This document shows positions 1 through 11,700 of a stretch of 64,000 bases of DNA, in pieces; within the stretch, counting starts at the first letter, position 1, and every line of letters begins with the position of its first letter. Under the pieces are notes generated by a model. It ran no database searches. It was not told the DNA's origin and saw nothing but the letters and a program-made list of their open reading frames with translations. Source of the stretch: Adiantum capillus-veneris (taxonomy: Eukaryota; Streptophyta; Polypodiopsida; Polypodiales; Pteridaceae); the NCBI GenBank assembly GCA_014529385.2, contig CM043945.1:145003741-145067740 (forward strand). Direction: 5' to 3'. A program made the position numbers and the translations under genes.

Positions 1-865
1 ACATAGGCTTTTAGTAGATCGAGAATTGTTAGGTTAGCTATTTCACTTTGGCCATCCGTTTGTGGATGATAGGCCGAAGAGAAGTTTAGCCTTGTTCCTA
101 AATTCTCAAAGAGACCCTTCCAAAAATTACTGGTCATTCTAGGATCTCTATCCGACACTATGGACATTGGCAAGCCATGATACTTGAAAATTTGTGAAAT
201 GAAGAGGGTTGCCATTTGATGGGCTTTGATAGTCTTTTTGACAGGTATAAAATGAGATTGTTTATTGAACCTGTCTACTATCGTCCATATTCCCGTATTC
301 CCATGGATAGACTTAGGCAATCCAAAGATAAAATCCATGGATATGCTCTCCCATGGTGAATTAGGGATTGGCAAGGGTTGAAGCAATCCAAGTTTCTTCC
401 CTCTATCAAATTTGGTCTTTTGGCATACCACACATTTGAAAACATACTCTTGTATGTTCACTTTCATGGTAGGCCAATAGAAATATGTTTCAATTCCCTT
501 TAAGGTAGACTGAATCCCTCTATGTCCCACATAAGGTGGAGCATGAGATTCATACATTACTTTCTCACGTAGTGAGTTAGTAACGCATAGTCTATTGCCA
601 TAGAGAAGATAACCATCTTGTAAGGTAAATGGTTCTTCTTTCTTCCCTAATGCAAGGGAAGAAAGAAGAACCATTTACCTTACAAGAAGAACCATTTAAC
701 GCATAGTCTATTGCCATAGAGAAGATAACCATCTTGTAAGGTAAATGGTTCTTCTTTCTTCCCTAATGCAAGGGCTGAAATCACATCTCTAAAATCGGGA
801 TCAATAGCGTACTCATCTATCATTGAAGATAGATCATTGTGAGTTGCTATGGAAACCACATTCAC
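1..865 (-). pseudogene. Gypsy element 1: integrase (partial, 3' part outside window)
   Basis: Read on the minus strand, positions 600 to 1 give an H2C2 zinc-binding module (PYVGHRG, then CVVCQKTK) followed by the integrase core with MDFIFGLP (first Asp), VSDRDPRM (second Asp) and YHPQTDGQSE (Glu). The family inserts retroelement cDNA into the genome. The N-terminal linker lies in an ORF at 680-865, which ends early because a fold-back duplication at 583-771 interrupts it. The C-terminal part of the integrase and the 3' LTR lie left of the window. It belongs to the same minus-strand element as the RT, protease and gag to its right. It cannot make an intact polyprotein. Confidence 0.85.
583..771. 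repeat. Fold-back plus direct duplication inside integrase linker
   Basis: A perfect inverted repeat with 31-nt arms (617-647 and 656-686) surrounds an 8-nt loop (648-655). A 73-bp direct duplication follows, 583-655 and 699-771, offset 116 bp. The inverted arm is a reverse copy of the start of the duplicated segment. The pattern of inverted copy then direct copy is what repeated template switching during DNA synthesis leaves. It breaks the pol reading frame of Gypsy element 1. Confidence 0.9.
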
Positions 866-871
866 TCTCGG

Positions 872-2363
872 TCATCTTGAGAGTGCATCAGCTACTTGAT
901 TATGCTTTCCAGCAATGTGAGCAATATGAAAATCAAATTGCGAAAGGAAATTTGCCCACCTCATTTGTTTGTCAGAGAGCTTGGTCTGCGTCATGAAGTA
1001 CTTGAGGCTTTGGTGATCCGTCCGCAAAATGAAAGGAGTCTCCAATAAATAGTGCTTCCATGAGTCTAAGGCATGTAGAACTGCGAGGAGTTCCTTTTCA
1101 TATATGCGTAGAGCTTTCTCAACAGGGTCAAGCCTTCGACTTTCATATGCTATGGTGTGCCCTTCTTGGAGAAAAACATCTCCAAGGCAAGCACCATTAG
1201 TATCACATTGGACCTCAAATGGCTTTGAGAGATCCTGCAGTGTAAGCACAGGTTGAGAGATAAGCCTTTCTTTAAGCTTTTCGAAAGCATTGTTCTCCTT
1301 GGGAGACCGTGCATACCTAACGTTTTTCTTTGTTAGATCATGTAATGGTCCTCCTATTAGTGAGAACTTTTCTATGAAGCGTCTATAGTATGCACACATA
1401 CCTATACAGCTTCTTAGTTCATGAAGATTCCTTGGATTAGGCCATCCTTTTATTACCTCTAACTTTGATGGATCCATTTGGATGCCATCTTGAGAGATAA
1501 TGTGACCTAAATACTGAATCTCTTGTAGGAAAAACTCACTTTTCTTTCGATTAACATAAAGTTTATTCTCTCTTAAGACTCGAAATATTACCTGGAGATG
1601 TTGCTTGTGTTCGTCTAGTGAATTAGAGTAAATGATAATATCATCAAAGAACACTCTATTAAAGGTTTGGTGAGGCTTGAATAGCTTCTCCATCAAGTGG
1701 TTGAATGTGGCTGGTGCATTGGCTAAGCCAAAAGGCATGACAATGTATTTATAAAGACCAAATATAGTGAAAAATGTGGTCTTTACAATGTCTTGATCAA
1801 CTATCCTTATTTGATGGTAGCCACTTTTTAGGTCAATCCTACTGAAGTAGGTGGACCCTTGTAGCTTATCAAATAGGTCTTCTACCCGTGGAACGGGAAA
1901 CCTATTCTTGAAAGTGATCCAATTTAGTGCTCTATGATCGACACACATACGATATGTGAGGTTTTTCTTTTGCACTAATAACACAGGTGAGCATGAGCTA
2001 GGACTAACCATGCCCTTCTCAACTGACTCATGCACTTGTCGCATAATATCCTCTTGTTGAGCTTGAGAAAGTCTATAAGGAGGTTTGTTAGGCGGTGAAC
2101 TTCATGGAAGAAGTTCAATTGCATGGTCATAATGGACTTGTTTAGGAGGTAGTTCACAAGGGGTGTCGTCAATAAAGACATCTTGAAACCCCTTGAGATA
2201 ATTGGATAACTCTAGTTCCTTGTGATTATTTATCTTTTCTTTTGCTAAAGCATTAGGTTCATTTTGAGAATCTTTAACAAAAATCATGTACATGGAAATA
2301 GAACTCTTTATTGACTTATTGAAATCTTGCGTATGTACAATGGGTATGGTGTTATCCATCTCT
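872..2363 (-). pseudogene. Gypsy element 1: RT-RNase H (second, full copy)
   Basis: Reverse transcriptase with YFSRIDLKSGYHQIRI, MPFGLANAPATF and the active-site box FFDDIIIYSNS, followed by an RNase H segment (FEVQCDTNGACLG, YEKELLAVLHAL, RTDHQSLKYF, and the terminal HNQVADALSR). An in-frame TGA at 2102-2104 (TGA where the sister copy has GGA) separates the RT from its upstream linker. This is the downstream copy of a tandem duplication: the first half of this RT is present again at 2376-3135. The box lineage reads FFDD rather than YVDD, as in several Ty3/Gypsy chromovirus-like families. Confidence 0.88.
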
Positions 2364-3135
2364 TTGCTTGTGTTCCTCCAATGAATTAGAGTAGATGATA
2401 ATATCATCAAAGAACACTCCAGTGAAGGTTCGATGAGGCCTGAACAGCTTCTCCATCAAGTGGTTGAATGTGGCTGGTGCATTGGTCAAGCCAAAAGGCA
2501 TGACAATGTATTCGTAAAGACCAAATGTGGTGCGAAATGCGGTCTTTACAATGTCTTGATCAACTATCCTTATTTGATGATAGCCACTTTTTAGGTCAAT
2601 CCTACTGAAGTAGGTTGATCCTTGTAACTTATCAAATAGGTCTTCTACCCGTGGAATGGGAAACCTATTCTTGATAGTGATCCTATTTAGTGCTCTATAG
2701 TCGACACACATACGATATGTGCCGTCTTTCTTTTGCACTAGTAGCACAAGTGAGAAAAATGGAGATGAGCTTGGCCTAACCATACCCTTCTCAACTAACT
2801 CATGCACTTGCCGCATAATCTCCTCTTGTTGAGCTTGAGAAACTCTATAAGGAGATTTGTTAGGCGGTGAACTTCCTGGAAGAAGTTCAATTGCATGGTC
2901 ATCATTACCTCGTTTAGGAGGTAGCTCACAAGGGATGTCGTCAATAAAAACATCTTGAAACCCCTTGAGAAAATTGGATAACTCTAATTCCTTTTGGTTG
3001 CTTTTATTTTCTTTTGCTAAAGCATTAGGTTCATTTTGAGAATCTTTAACAAAAATCATGTACACGAAAATAGAGCTCTTTATTGACTTGTTGAAAGCTG
3101 GTGTATGTACAATGGGGATAGTGTTACCCATTTCC
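1600..3135 (-). repeat. Tandem duplication (~770 bp) of pol linker plus RT palm
   Basis: The segment from the pre-RT linker (IPIVHT..NKSIKSS) to the RT active-site box is present twice in direct orientation. The offset is 772 bp at the linker and 763 bp at the FFDD box; the 9-bp difference is a three-codon indel near VRPSSS. The junction near 2363-2376 joins EEHKQ of the first copy to the linker of the second through a short similar sequence (GCAAAGAGATGG against GCTAAGGAAATGG). The copies differ by scattered substitutions, so the event is not recent. Confidence 0.88.
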
Positions 3136-3446
3136 TTAGCATCTATATACATGTATTTTTCTTTGAACTTAAAGGAGATTCTCCTTTCAGGAAATTTAAC
3201 ATCGGCAGCCAGGCGGTCAAACCATGGTGCCCCTAGGATTACATCCTCATGCTTGAGAGGAGAGATAAAGAAGTCCTCTTTGTCCACATAGCCTTGGACA
3301 TGAAGCCTCAATTTCCCGATTAAGGGAGTGACTGAAGCTTCTTGCGCCTTGAAGGCACTGTCTGCAGGTAGGACATCTCCTATCTCATAGGATTGTATGC
3401 CTAGCTTGGTGGCTAACTCTAGGGTTAAAGAGTATAAAAGCATCAT
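2376..3446 (-). pseudogene. Gypsy element 1: protease and first RT half-copy
   Basis: The ORF starts in a retropepsin-like domain (VTPLIGKLRLHVQGYVDKEDFFISPLKHEDVILGAPWF) and runs through the linker into a truncated reverse transcriptase that stops just after FFDDIIIYSNSLEEHKQ. The protease C-terminal hallmark DVILGAPWF is clear; the catalytic Asp segment would lie toward the gag junction near 3446, where the frame is disturbed. The RT lacks thumb and RNase H because the tandem duplication restarts the linker at about 2363. It is part of the minus-strand Gypsy element 1. Confidence 0.82.
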
Positions 3447-5062
3447 GTTCTCTTACCTTTCCCCAAGCATGGCATAGAGGAGATCCTTTGTGATGAGTTT
3501 GGTCAGTCTCCTCCTCTTGGATTTCAACCAAGGAAGCTCTAGGAGGATCTTGGTGGTTGTTCTTTTGGGGACAAGCGCGGTACGCATGCCCTTGTTTGCC
3601 GCACTTGAAACACCGGTTATCCTTACGATAACGCTCAAGCTCTTCAGGAGAGAGTTTATTCTTACCTTTGTAAACTCCCTTCTCTTTAGCTTTGTTGGAG
3701 TTGCTCTTAGGAGACTTTTGGACATTGTCCTTCCCCTTAGGCTCATTGGAACCCTTGTTTTTCGGGGGCTTATTATTTCTTTTAGCCCTTGTTTGGAAAT
3801 TGATTCGAGAGGCCGCCATAGTATGGTGTATTACCACCGATATGGTACGTGGCCTTTGGGAGTTGGCATACTTCGCCATTTCTTCGGTTAAGCCCGCAGA
3901 AAATTGTTGCTTTTTCTCTCCAAAATCCAACTTTTTGAAGACAGTGGCTTTGAGTTGTAGGTACCAAAACTTGTCTACATATTTATGGATGGATTCATTG
4001 GAAGAGAGCTTTAAGCTTCACCATTCGGTGAGTACCTTGTCTTTGGCATCGGTGGCCAAAAACTGCTTCATAATGGAAGCTCTTAAAGCTTTCCATGGTC
4101 GTGGAGCTTCACCGTTGGCTCGTAGGCTAGACCACCATTGTCTGGCAGACTTTTGAAAGTGCATAACTACATGGCGTTTCTTGGAGGACTCCGTGAAGCC
4201 CTCATCTCCAAACACCGCATCAAATTGTTGGATAAAGGCCAAGACTTTGTCCGTGGCACCAAAGGTACCATCATAGGTATAGAAAGAGATGGTCTTCCCT
4301 CCCTCTTTGAATTTATTCAATTTGGACGACCTCTTCCATGCGGCATAGGATTTCCTATGGCCTCTTCTTTTTGATGGTTCAAAGGTTGCACCATCACTTT
4401 CTTCAGAAGATGAAGAATTTGAAGAAGGTGGAGAAGAGGGTGACCTCTTTCTCGCCTTTTTCTTGTCTTGATCTTCGTTGTCTTCACCATCACTTTCATA
4501 AGAGGAAGAAGATGAAGAAGATGGAGAAGAGGGTGTCCTCTTTCTCGCCTTTTTCTTCTCTTGCTTTTTATCATCCCTCTTTGAGTTATGGCGTGGAGAA
4601 GAGTGCGATGGTCTTCTCCGCTTTGGTGGTGATGGAGAGCTAGCGTTTAGCCCGCCGTCTTCGTGGAGCCATCTCCGCCGAGGTGGCGGGAGACTCGCTT
4701 CTTTCTCGTTCTTTCGGTGGAGGCTCTTGAGTTCTCCTTTGGGAAGGAGATGCATCATCAAGAAGTAAATTCTTGAGCCCTTCATATGGATTCTCTTCTT
4801 CTTCCCGAATCGGAGAGAGACCTCTTTTGGTAGTCTCACAAGGAGGCTTCCTAGGTGTTCTCTCGTCATGGTGATGAGCTTGGAGAATCCAGTGAGCACG
4901 GAGCTGCCGTTGCACTTCACTTTGGAGAGATGGATTGCCCATGGCTTGTTGAAGCCTAGAAACAAGATAGTTAACAAGCATTGAATCATCATTAGTAGCT
5001 TGCTCATGAGCAAAATCAAAGTTATCAACATTAATTTCACTCTCTTTACTATTGTCAGCCAT
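3385..5062 (-). pseudogene. Gypsy element 1: gag with zinc knuckle, frameshifted
   Basis: Gag packages element RNA into virus-like particles. The likely start is the ATG at 5062 (MADNSKESEINVDNFDFAHE). That frame runs to 4640 and then must shift to the frame carrying the capsid-like segment (TISFYTYDGTFGATDKVLAFIQQF, ending VLTEW). An in-frame TGA at 4018-4020 interrupts it, and the same frame resumes to 3385 with a CCHC knuckle CFKCGKQGHAYRACPQ. Ser/Arg/Lys/Glu-rich low-complexity tracts lie between. At least one frameshift and one nonsense codon make it non-coding. Confidence 0.85.
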
Positions 5063-5466
5063 TCTAACAACTTTTAGGTGTAAACTTTTTAGGTGTACTT
5101 TGGCACTTCAAGCCCTAGTTGCTACTCCTCTTCACCCCTTTAGAAAAAGCACTCAAGCTACTGTACCCGCGGCTCGAATACCATTAATTGCAAGGAATAG
5201 AAGAGAGGGTCTTTCGACACCAAAACAACACCGACTCCTATCAAGATTCTAATAGCTCAATAGTGGTTAAGCCGTAGGAAAGCCCCGTAGGACTCCACTA
5301 TTAAGACCGTAGCTCTCGACGGTGATGCCCCGTTAACTGCACGAAGGTAGGCACACTGCAAGGCTGAAAAATCCCTATTCTACTTACTCACATGCAATTA
5401 ATAATACCAACCATTTGTAGCTAGCTTGAGGACCTCCCTTGTTGAGCAAGAAAAGAGAAACCTTGA

Positions 5467-5478
5467 GCTTTGATACCA
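5467..5478 (-). promoter_or_regulatory. Primer-binding site (tRNA-iMet type)
   Basis: The minus strand reads TGGTATCAAAGC one base inside the LTR edge, close to the plant initiator-Met tRNA complement TGGTATCAGAGC. It fixes the orientation of Gypsy element 1 and the inner end of its 5' LTR. Confidence 0.85.
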
Positions 5479-5479
5479 A

Positions 5480-6173
5480 TGTAACATTTAATGGTCTAAA
5501 AGCTTATGTGTAGCGGAAATTAGCATGAACATAGTGGGCATTTCATTAGAATAGATTCCTAATGAGAATTACAAGAGTGCTTGGGTGGAGAGAGCAACAA
5601 AAAGCATAACACCTAGTTAGATAGCATCAACAATACTTTCAAAAGAGAGAGAAATTAAGCTATTGACAACATTTGAGGACCGGATTTTCATGGAGCCGGT
5701 CCCCCCTCCAAAAGGCTTTGTATTATGGTTTCTCCCATCAAGAGAGACATTGTACAATACAATTCTTTGTGTTCCTTCAAGACTAGCTAGTGCAATGAAG
5801 ATGAAAGCTTCATGCACTAAGCAAAACACTTAACAAACACAACTTTAATTATCCCCGTTCTCAGACCCAAGACCTCACACACCTTCGAAGATGGTGAGAG
5901 CTAGTAGGGTATGAGAGTAGATTGAGAGGAAGAAGGAGTATCTTACGAGAAAGATGTACATCTCCTCACATAATCACTCATATTAGCATAGCTTAGCTTA
6001 GTAATTAACTTGGTAGATGAGATGAGCATGCATTGAAGCTTGGCTCTTGGTTGGATTTGCATCCACATGCCAAGAGTGTGTTGATGTAGGCTTCTATCTC
6101 ACAAGCTTGGAGTAGGTGATGAGCTCTCCATTAAAGCTTGGGAAGAGATAGTCTTCTCTTTCTTCACACATGA

Positions 6174-6223
<50 letters not shown>

Positions 6224-7050
6224 TAATGCCTTGCAAAAATCAGCCCCCCCTCTCTCTTGGGCGAGCCCTCTTGCTAATTGCTCTTGCTCTCATCCCATTA
6301 GACCTCCCCAGGACTAGCCTATCACCATTAAGCAACATAAGTGATAGCCCTTTGACATGTGTCTCCCTTTCCCCTTTTGTGAGAGCTTTAGGTTAATTAA
6401 TAATTTAATTAAACTAAACTCTCACTGGACCCCTTTGCCTCCTGGCCAATAGGAATGAGGCAAGCCATTGGGCTCCTGAATGCTCATTGGACCCCATGTT
6501 GGACCCCTTGTGAGACTGCCTAATAGTCTTCTAGGAGACTTAATTCTCATTGGTTTCTTTTATTAAATGTTATTAAATTAATTAAACTAGATTTACTCTA
6601 GCTTAATTCTCATTGGTCCACCTCCAAGGCCATCCAGTAGGAATTGGGCACACCTTGTGGGCATCTGGACTAGGGAGCTGACATGTGTCCCTAATTCCCT
6701 TTGTGTAAAGGGAGCCTGTGTGTGTGTGTGACTTTCTCTCTCATCCCCTACCTTTAGGGATCGCCCCCTCATGTGTAGGGATGTGTGTTGACTTTGGAGA
6801 GCACACAAAGCATCCAATTCCCCCTAAGCTTTAACCCTTTGGACACAACCTTTGAATTTTGGAACCTTAGTATTTTGGAAGTCTTAATGGGTTGAACCTT
6901 AGGGTATTTTTAGCCCATTGTTGCACATGGATCTTTTGCAGATGGCCCCCTCTTTGGATCCCTATTTTCCCTCCTTTGGATCCCTACTGTGGCCGGTCTG
7001 CTAGCTTAACCAATATTCTAGCTTTTTCTCCCCTGGCACTTCCCCACATT
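5480..7050 (-). repeat. 5' LTR of Gypsy element 1 (outer end uncertain)
   Basis: The inner edge TGTAACATTTAATGG at 5480 abuts the PBS. The first 460 bp recur at 63542-64000, which identifies the family LTR. The segment contains a (TG)n tract at 6177-6222. A degenerate CTCAYTGG motif, reading CCAAT(G/A) on the element's sense strand, occurs at about 6420, 6482, 6552 and 6611, in what should be U3. TTTGGATCCCTA is repeated near 6952 and 6975. The outer end could not be placed because the element's other flank lies outside the window; I see no continuing LTR character after about 7050. Confidence 0.7.
6177..6222. repeat. (TG)n microsatellite in LTR
   Basis: About 23 uninterrupted TG units inside the LTR of Gypsy element 1. 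Confidence 0.95.
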
Positions 7051-7107
7051 AAATGATCAGTTTAATATGAGAAAATCATTTAGGAGAATTAGATATTGAT
7101 TATTATG

Positions 7108-7131
7108 ACACACACACACACACACACACAA
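7108..7131. repeat. (AC)n microsatellite
   Basis: Twelve AC units between the LTR of Gypsy element 1 and the PPR remnant. Confidence 0.95.
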
Positions 7132-7382
7132 ACCATATAGAGACATTGGGGGTTGTTGAAAAAAAACATAGTGCTTGGCATACATGTGGACCAAGGTAGC
7201 GCTTGACGCTTTCTTGGTCAACATGTATGCTAAATGTGGTGCACTTCGGAAAGCACAAAAATTGATTGAGGAAATGCTTGTCCAGGACATCATCTCTTGG
7301 AGTGCATTGATTTTTGGATATGCCCCCAATAGGGACAATAAGAGAAAGCTTTGAGTTGTTTTTAGTAGATGCAAATTGAGGG

Positions 7383-8338
7383 TGTTGACCACTGGGTCAA
7401 CAACACAACATAACTCAAGTTCCGTACCAAAGTCTTATCTTTTGCGAGTTATGAAATGCTGCGGATTATGGCTATAAACGTCATTTGTAATGAGTAGTTA
7501 TTCTAGTTTCAGAAGCCGGGGTGCAATGGCACTTCCAGATTGTAAATACAAAGCCATTTGACCCTTTCAACCCCATTTTTGGTTAAACCTAAGGTAGCCT
7601 TAGTATATAAGGTACCTAGGTCATTTTGTAAAGGGAGACTTTTTCATAATCAAAACTTTAGCGCTGCCGTCTACTGTGTGTGAGAGAGAAAGAGAGTGAG
7701 CATGAGCTTTATCCTCTCGCTACGCCTGGCTCGATCAACACATTGGAGATCCAACTGCACCATTGCTGTAGCTCGAGGAGAGCTACGCGACAACGCCAAG
7801 CATTCCACCCGAGACGAAGCGCACACGTCGACGCATCTACGAGCTATTTGTGGCCGTAAGTGTATCAAACGATGTCTGTTTTCTGCGTGCTAGTAGTCTA
7901 TAGAATCGTGGCGACATAAGCTACGCATAGGTACTCATAAATTTTAATTTCGGGCACTTTCAAAATTCTGCTCTGTCATCCTACGCGTTTTTCGCAGACG
8001 GGTTTAGAGTGAGGGTTTTGAGTGTAGAAGCCTAGGGACAGGTGTATCCTAGTGAGGGGATGGTGTTCCTTAAGTTTTGTATGAATCTGGCATGATTAGG
8101 TGAGTTACCTTCCGTATGTGTTTATGTGGCTAGGTGGTGTAGTTGAGAGCAGTGAGGTTCTTGATTGTGGTTTAGTTGGTCTTCCAGAGTGTTGTATGTG
8201 TAGGATGGTCTCAGCCTGACAAGCTAAAGAGATTTCCTCCGTGTGCCTATCGTGTCATCTGTGTCCTCGGTTGACATTATGTTGATCTAGGTAGTGTTTG
8301 CGTGCACTTCATGGGTGTGTGAGTCTCTGTGTCCAACA
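7383..8338 (+). mobile_element. Solo LTR (956 bp) inserted in the PPR remnant
   Basis: It begins TGTTGACC and ends GTCCAACA, a 5-bp inverted terminus TGTTG/CAACA. It is flanked by GAGGG (7378-7382) and GTGGG (8339-8343), a 5-bp target-site duplication with one mismatch. A TATATAA box at 7604-7610 sits about 220 bp in, as expected for a U3/R boundary in plus orientation. The first 20 bases hold a palindrome GTTGACC-ACT-GGGTCAAC. No internal domain is present, so it is a solo LTR rather than a full element. Confidence 0.72.
7604..7610 (+). promoter_or_regulatory. TATA box of solo LTR
   Basis: TATATAA preceded by AG and followed by GGTACC, at the expected position for the LTR core promoter. Confidence 0.55.
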
Positions 8339-8673
8339 GTGGGCATCCCTCTAGTTGAAATCACCTATACTTGCATCTTAAAGGTGAGTAATACTACGCA
8401 AGACGTTGACATGTTCAGAAGAATTAACAAAAATATTTGTTCATCAATGGATACTGAGGAGAACCATGATGCTTGAAAATGCCTTGGTCAACATGTATTG
8501 AGGAGCTGCTTGTGAAAAATGTCATCGCTTAGAGTGCACTGATTTCTAGCTATGTCCAATAGGGGTAGGGCCATAAAGCCATGGGTTTCTCTTAAATAAT
8601 GAAAAGTGAGAGCATCTCTCCACCTATGATTTGGTCTTGAAGTCTATGCTTTACTTAAGGTACTTGCTGTGTG

Positions 8674-8674
<1 letters not shown>

Positions 8675-8749
<75 letters not shown>
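8675..8749. repeat. Compound (CT)n-(CA)n microsatellite
   Basis: About 17 CT units run directly into about 19 CA units. This compound form recurs at 19.2 kb and 62.7 kb. Confidence 0.95.
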
Positions 8750-8750
<1 letters not shown>

Positions 8751-8759
8751 ACTTTCTTC

Positions 8760-11700
8760 TATGGATCACCTTTGGCATATTCTATACCCTACAATTTTTT
8801 GTCTCAAACGTATAAACTACAATAATAATTGGACCTTATCTTGCTCATTATAAGACCCTCCATTGGAAGCTTTGAAATTGTAGCTATCTTTTGGGGCCAA
8901 ACGTCTTCCTACATTATCTCAGCTTTGGTAAAGTCTTGAGGTTGGTGTACTTCAGGTTGAACTCACAACTTAACACTCTTGTGTGTCCTATCCTATACCT
9001 AGAAACTATTGTCTCAGATTTTTTAGCCCTATCATCTAAAGGACCTCACACTTGATGCTTATAATCTATAAAACTAAACCCCCTTAGTTTGAGCTATATT
9101 CCTTTTTTCCCTTCCTTTAACCCTTTGGGTGCCTTGAACTCTAATTTAATATCATCCTTCTTACATAACCTATCCTTAGCCTAGCCCCTAGAATTAGAGA
9201 CTAAACTTTTCCTCATTGTAGACCCTTCAAATTTATTCCTTCCCCTAACCTTAGGGTACAATCCCCCTCCCCCCTTGATGGGATTACACACCTTCTTGAG
9301 TACTATTAGCACATGTGGGATTTTTACCTTCAACTCACTTTGGTTAGGGGTGGCGTCTCATGTGAAAATACACCCTTAAACTACTTTTCAATGGAGCTTT
9401 TAATCCCTGGCCTATGCGGGTACACCTTTTATTATTTCACATCCCTCGAACTTGAAGACCTTGTCTGTAGTCTTGCACCATGCCTACTACATAGTATGGT
9501 CTACTCGGTTTCTCCCTTCTCTTTCTTCCTTGTGCCTTTGCCACCAAACTCTAATAGCATGATTGCATAGCTACTTTCTTGGACACTAAATCGATCTTGT
9601 AAGCAAAGCTTGGGGGATTTTTTGCTCATAATGGGCCGGGCTGGCTTCCACTTGTTGCTATTTATTCGGGTGAGGGTTGAATCTTCCCTTTACTTAGCCT
9701 TGAATCTTGTTTGTCTTGCATTCTGTGAGAGAGGGTCATGAAGTGATTACTGGATTGTTGTCTTCACTATAAAAATCATTGAGAAAAGTGAAACTTCTCA
9801 GGTTGGTTTCAAACTGCAAAAACTCTTAATCTGATGCTCTCCCCCAATGACCTTACTTCTCTTTTGAGGCAATTAAACATGTTGGCTGAGGCTGAACTAT
9901 TTTTTCTTTCTTTTGGATAATTTTAAAAAACCATTCCATATGATCCTTTTTTGGGCTTGCATGGTTGATGTTATGCCACTATGGTGGCTAAAGGCCAAAC
10001 AATTCTCTTTTTATGGTCTATAAAAAATTAAAACCATTCCATTTGAAACTTTATGCCTTGACTGTTTGATGTCAATGTTAAGTTGGTGGCGAAGAGGAAA
10101 CTCTTTTAGGAAACTTTGGGCTGATTCTTGTCCAAATGCTTATGGTTTCAATGATGATGAAATCTCAAACCTGCTAGTATTTTACCTAAATATGTTCAGA
10201 TTGTATGCTAGTTTTAATATTTACCTTGGGATTGATTGAGCAATGTATGCTCCTCCTGCTAGGTCCTTCTTTGCTTTTAGGTTGCTGGTTCTCACTCATT
10301 GATATATGATCTCTCTTCTCAGGCAAGCTATTTGAAAGTAACGGGCTGACCAAATATTGTGGTTTCACTGTTTTGAACTCATGAGTGGGTATTATGTTGT
10401 TGAATTATTGTTTTTGATTAATTACTAAAACACAAAAAGAAAAAGGCAACTGGCTACCTTTCCTAGATTTTAGTTTCTACAATAAATTTAATTCAAAAAA
10501 TAGTGCAATATACCTTAATAGTTTTAGAAAATCCAACATTTATAACTTATTAATGCTAAGGGTTTAATCACTACTAGTAAAAAATGTCCAACATTATATT
10601 GAGCTAAATGCCGACTATACAAATGTCCAAGTCACGACCATAACATATGCTTCATTTCCCATACAATATCATGATAGAATACTAGTGTTAGGAGGATTTT
10701 AGTAGTTTCTCTCCTAGATGAGTAAATAATATCCACCATCCAATTGGTAGGTTATGTCTTAACTAAGACTAGAAGTATAATCTTGCAAAAGTTAAAGAAA
10801 CTACCCACACATTTAGAGATTCTTGTATGGTTTGGAACTCCCACACTGATAAATCCTAATGTTTCATGAAATTTATGAGGAAGTAATTGTATGTTGTTAT
10901 TTAATTGTGGCTATCATTAATTACTCATGCATAATAGGCTCACAAATCATAAGTTAGTATTAGTTGGTTAAAGAATATGCATGTGACATGTGTATAAATC
11001 TTAAATTTCATTTGTAACAAGAACTTCTTAAAGCGTGAAGTGGCTAGACAAAAAATCTTCATGGGATAAAAATGGATAAACCACTTGGATGTGATGGCCT
11101 TTTAATAAAAAATTATTCCAATTACTATATAATCATAACTTAAATCTAATTTATATGTATACTTTTTTTAAATATACTTTTTTTTAAAATATGGGATAGT
11201 TACTTCACAACCTATTATAAAAGATCTCACTTGGATTAAAAGGGGTGATGGCCTTTGTTAGCGAATTGCCGCAACAGACGTCTAACATAGCTTTTTAGCA
11301 CTAACATATTGTCAATACTCAGGGAAGCGACTCAAGATGGGGCATGAAGACTCTTTAAGGGTGTCAAACTCAAGAAGTGAACCTACAAAATGACAATATC
11401 TCTAGCACATACAAATCTATCACTCTAGAATCTAGTAACCTGTCTATGTCCTATGTCACTATACTCAGTCATCGACCTATTTTGGCATTCAAACAATGTC
11501 CAAATGCTACAAAACTTTAGGAGGTCTAAGACACTTAGGGACACTAACCTACCAAGTTTCTTCGTAATCTTAGAAGGTACCAAAATCACGATCCATCATG
11601 ATCAAGGTCATGGAAACTGCAACAAAAACATACCAAAAAGGTCCCCCTAGGGTTTAGGAACACTCTACTATGGTTGAAATGTCAAAAAACAGCCATTGGT

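Larger units (their letters stand above)
7180..8600 (+). pseudogene. PPR-repeat gene remnant, split by a solo LTR
   Basis: Positions 7183-7382 translate to a PLS-class pentatricopeptide stretch (FLVNMYAKCGALRKAQKLIE, then QDIISWSALIFGYAP) with one TGA. After the interruption, 8339-8600 continues with GIPLVEITYTCILK, a degraded CGxTQDVDM..IHKNI stretch, ALVNMY and a decayed VIxxSALISSYVQ. These are the alternating P and S motif signatures of organelle RNA-binding PPR proteins. Stops and frameshifts show it is dead. The two parts join sensibly in register if the inserted LTR at 7383-8338 is removed, so this was one gene. Confidence 0.8.
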
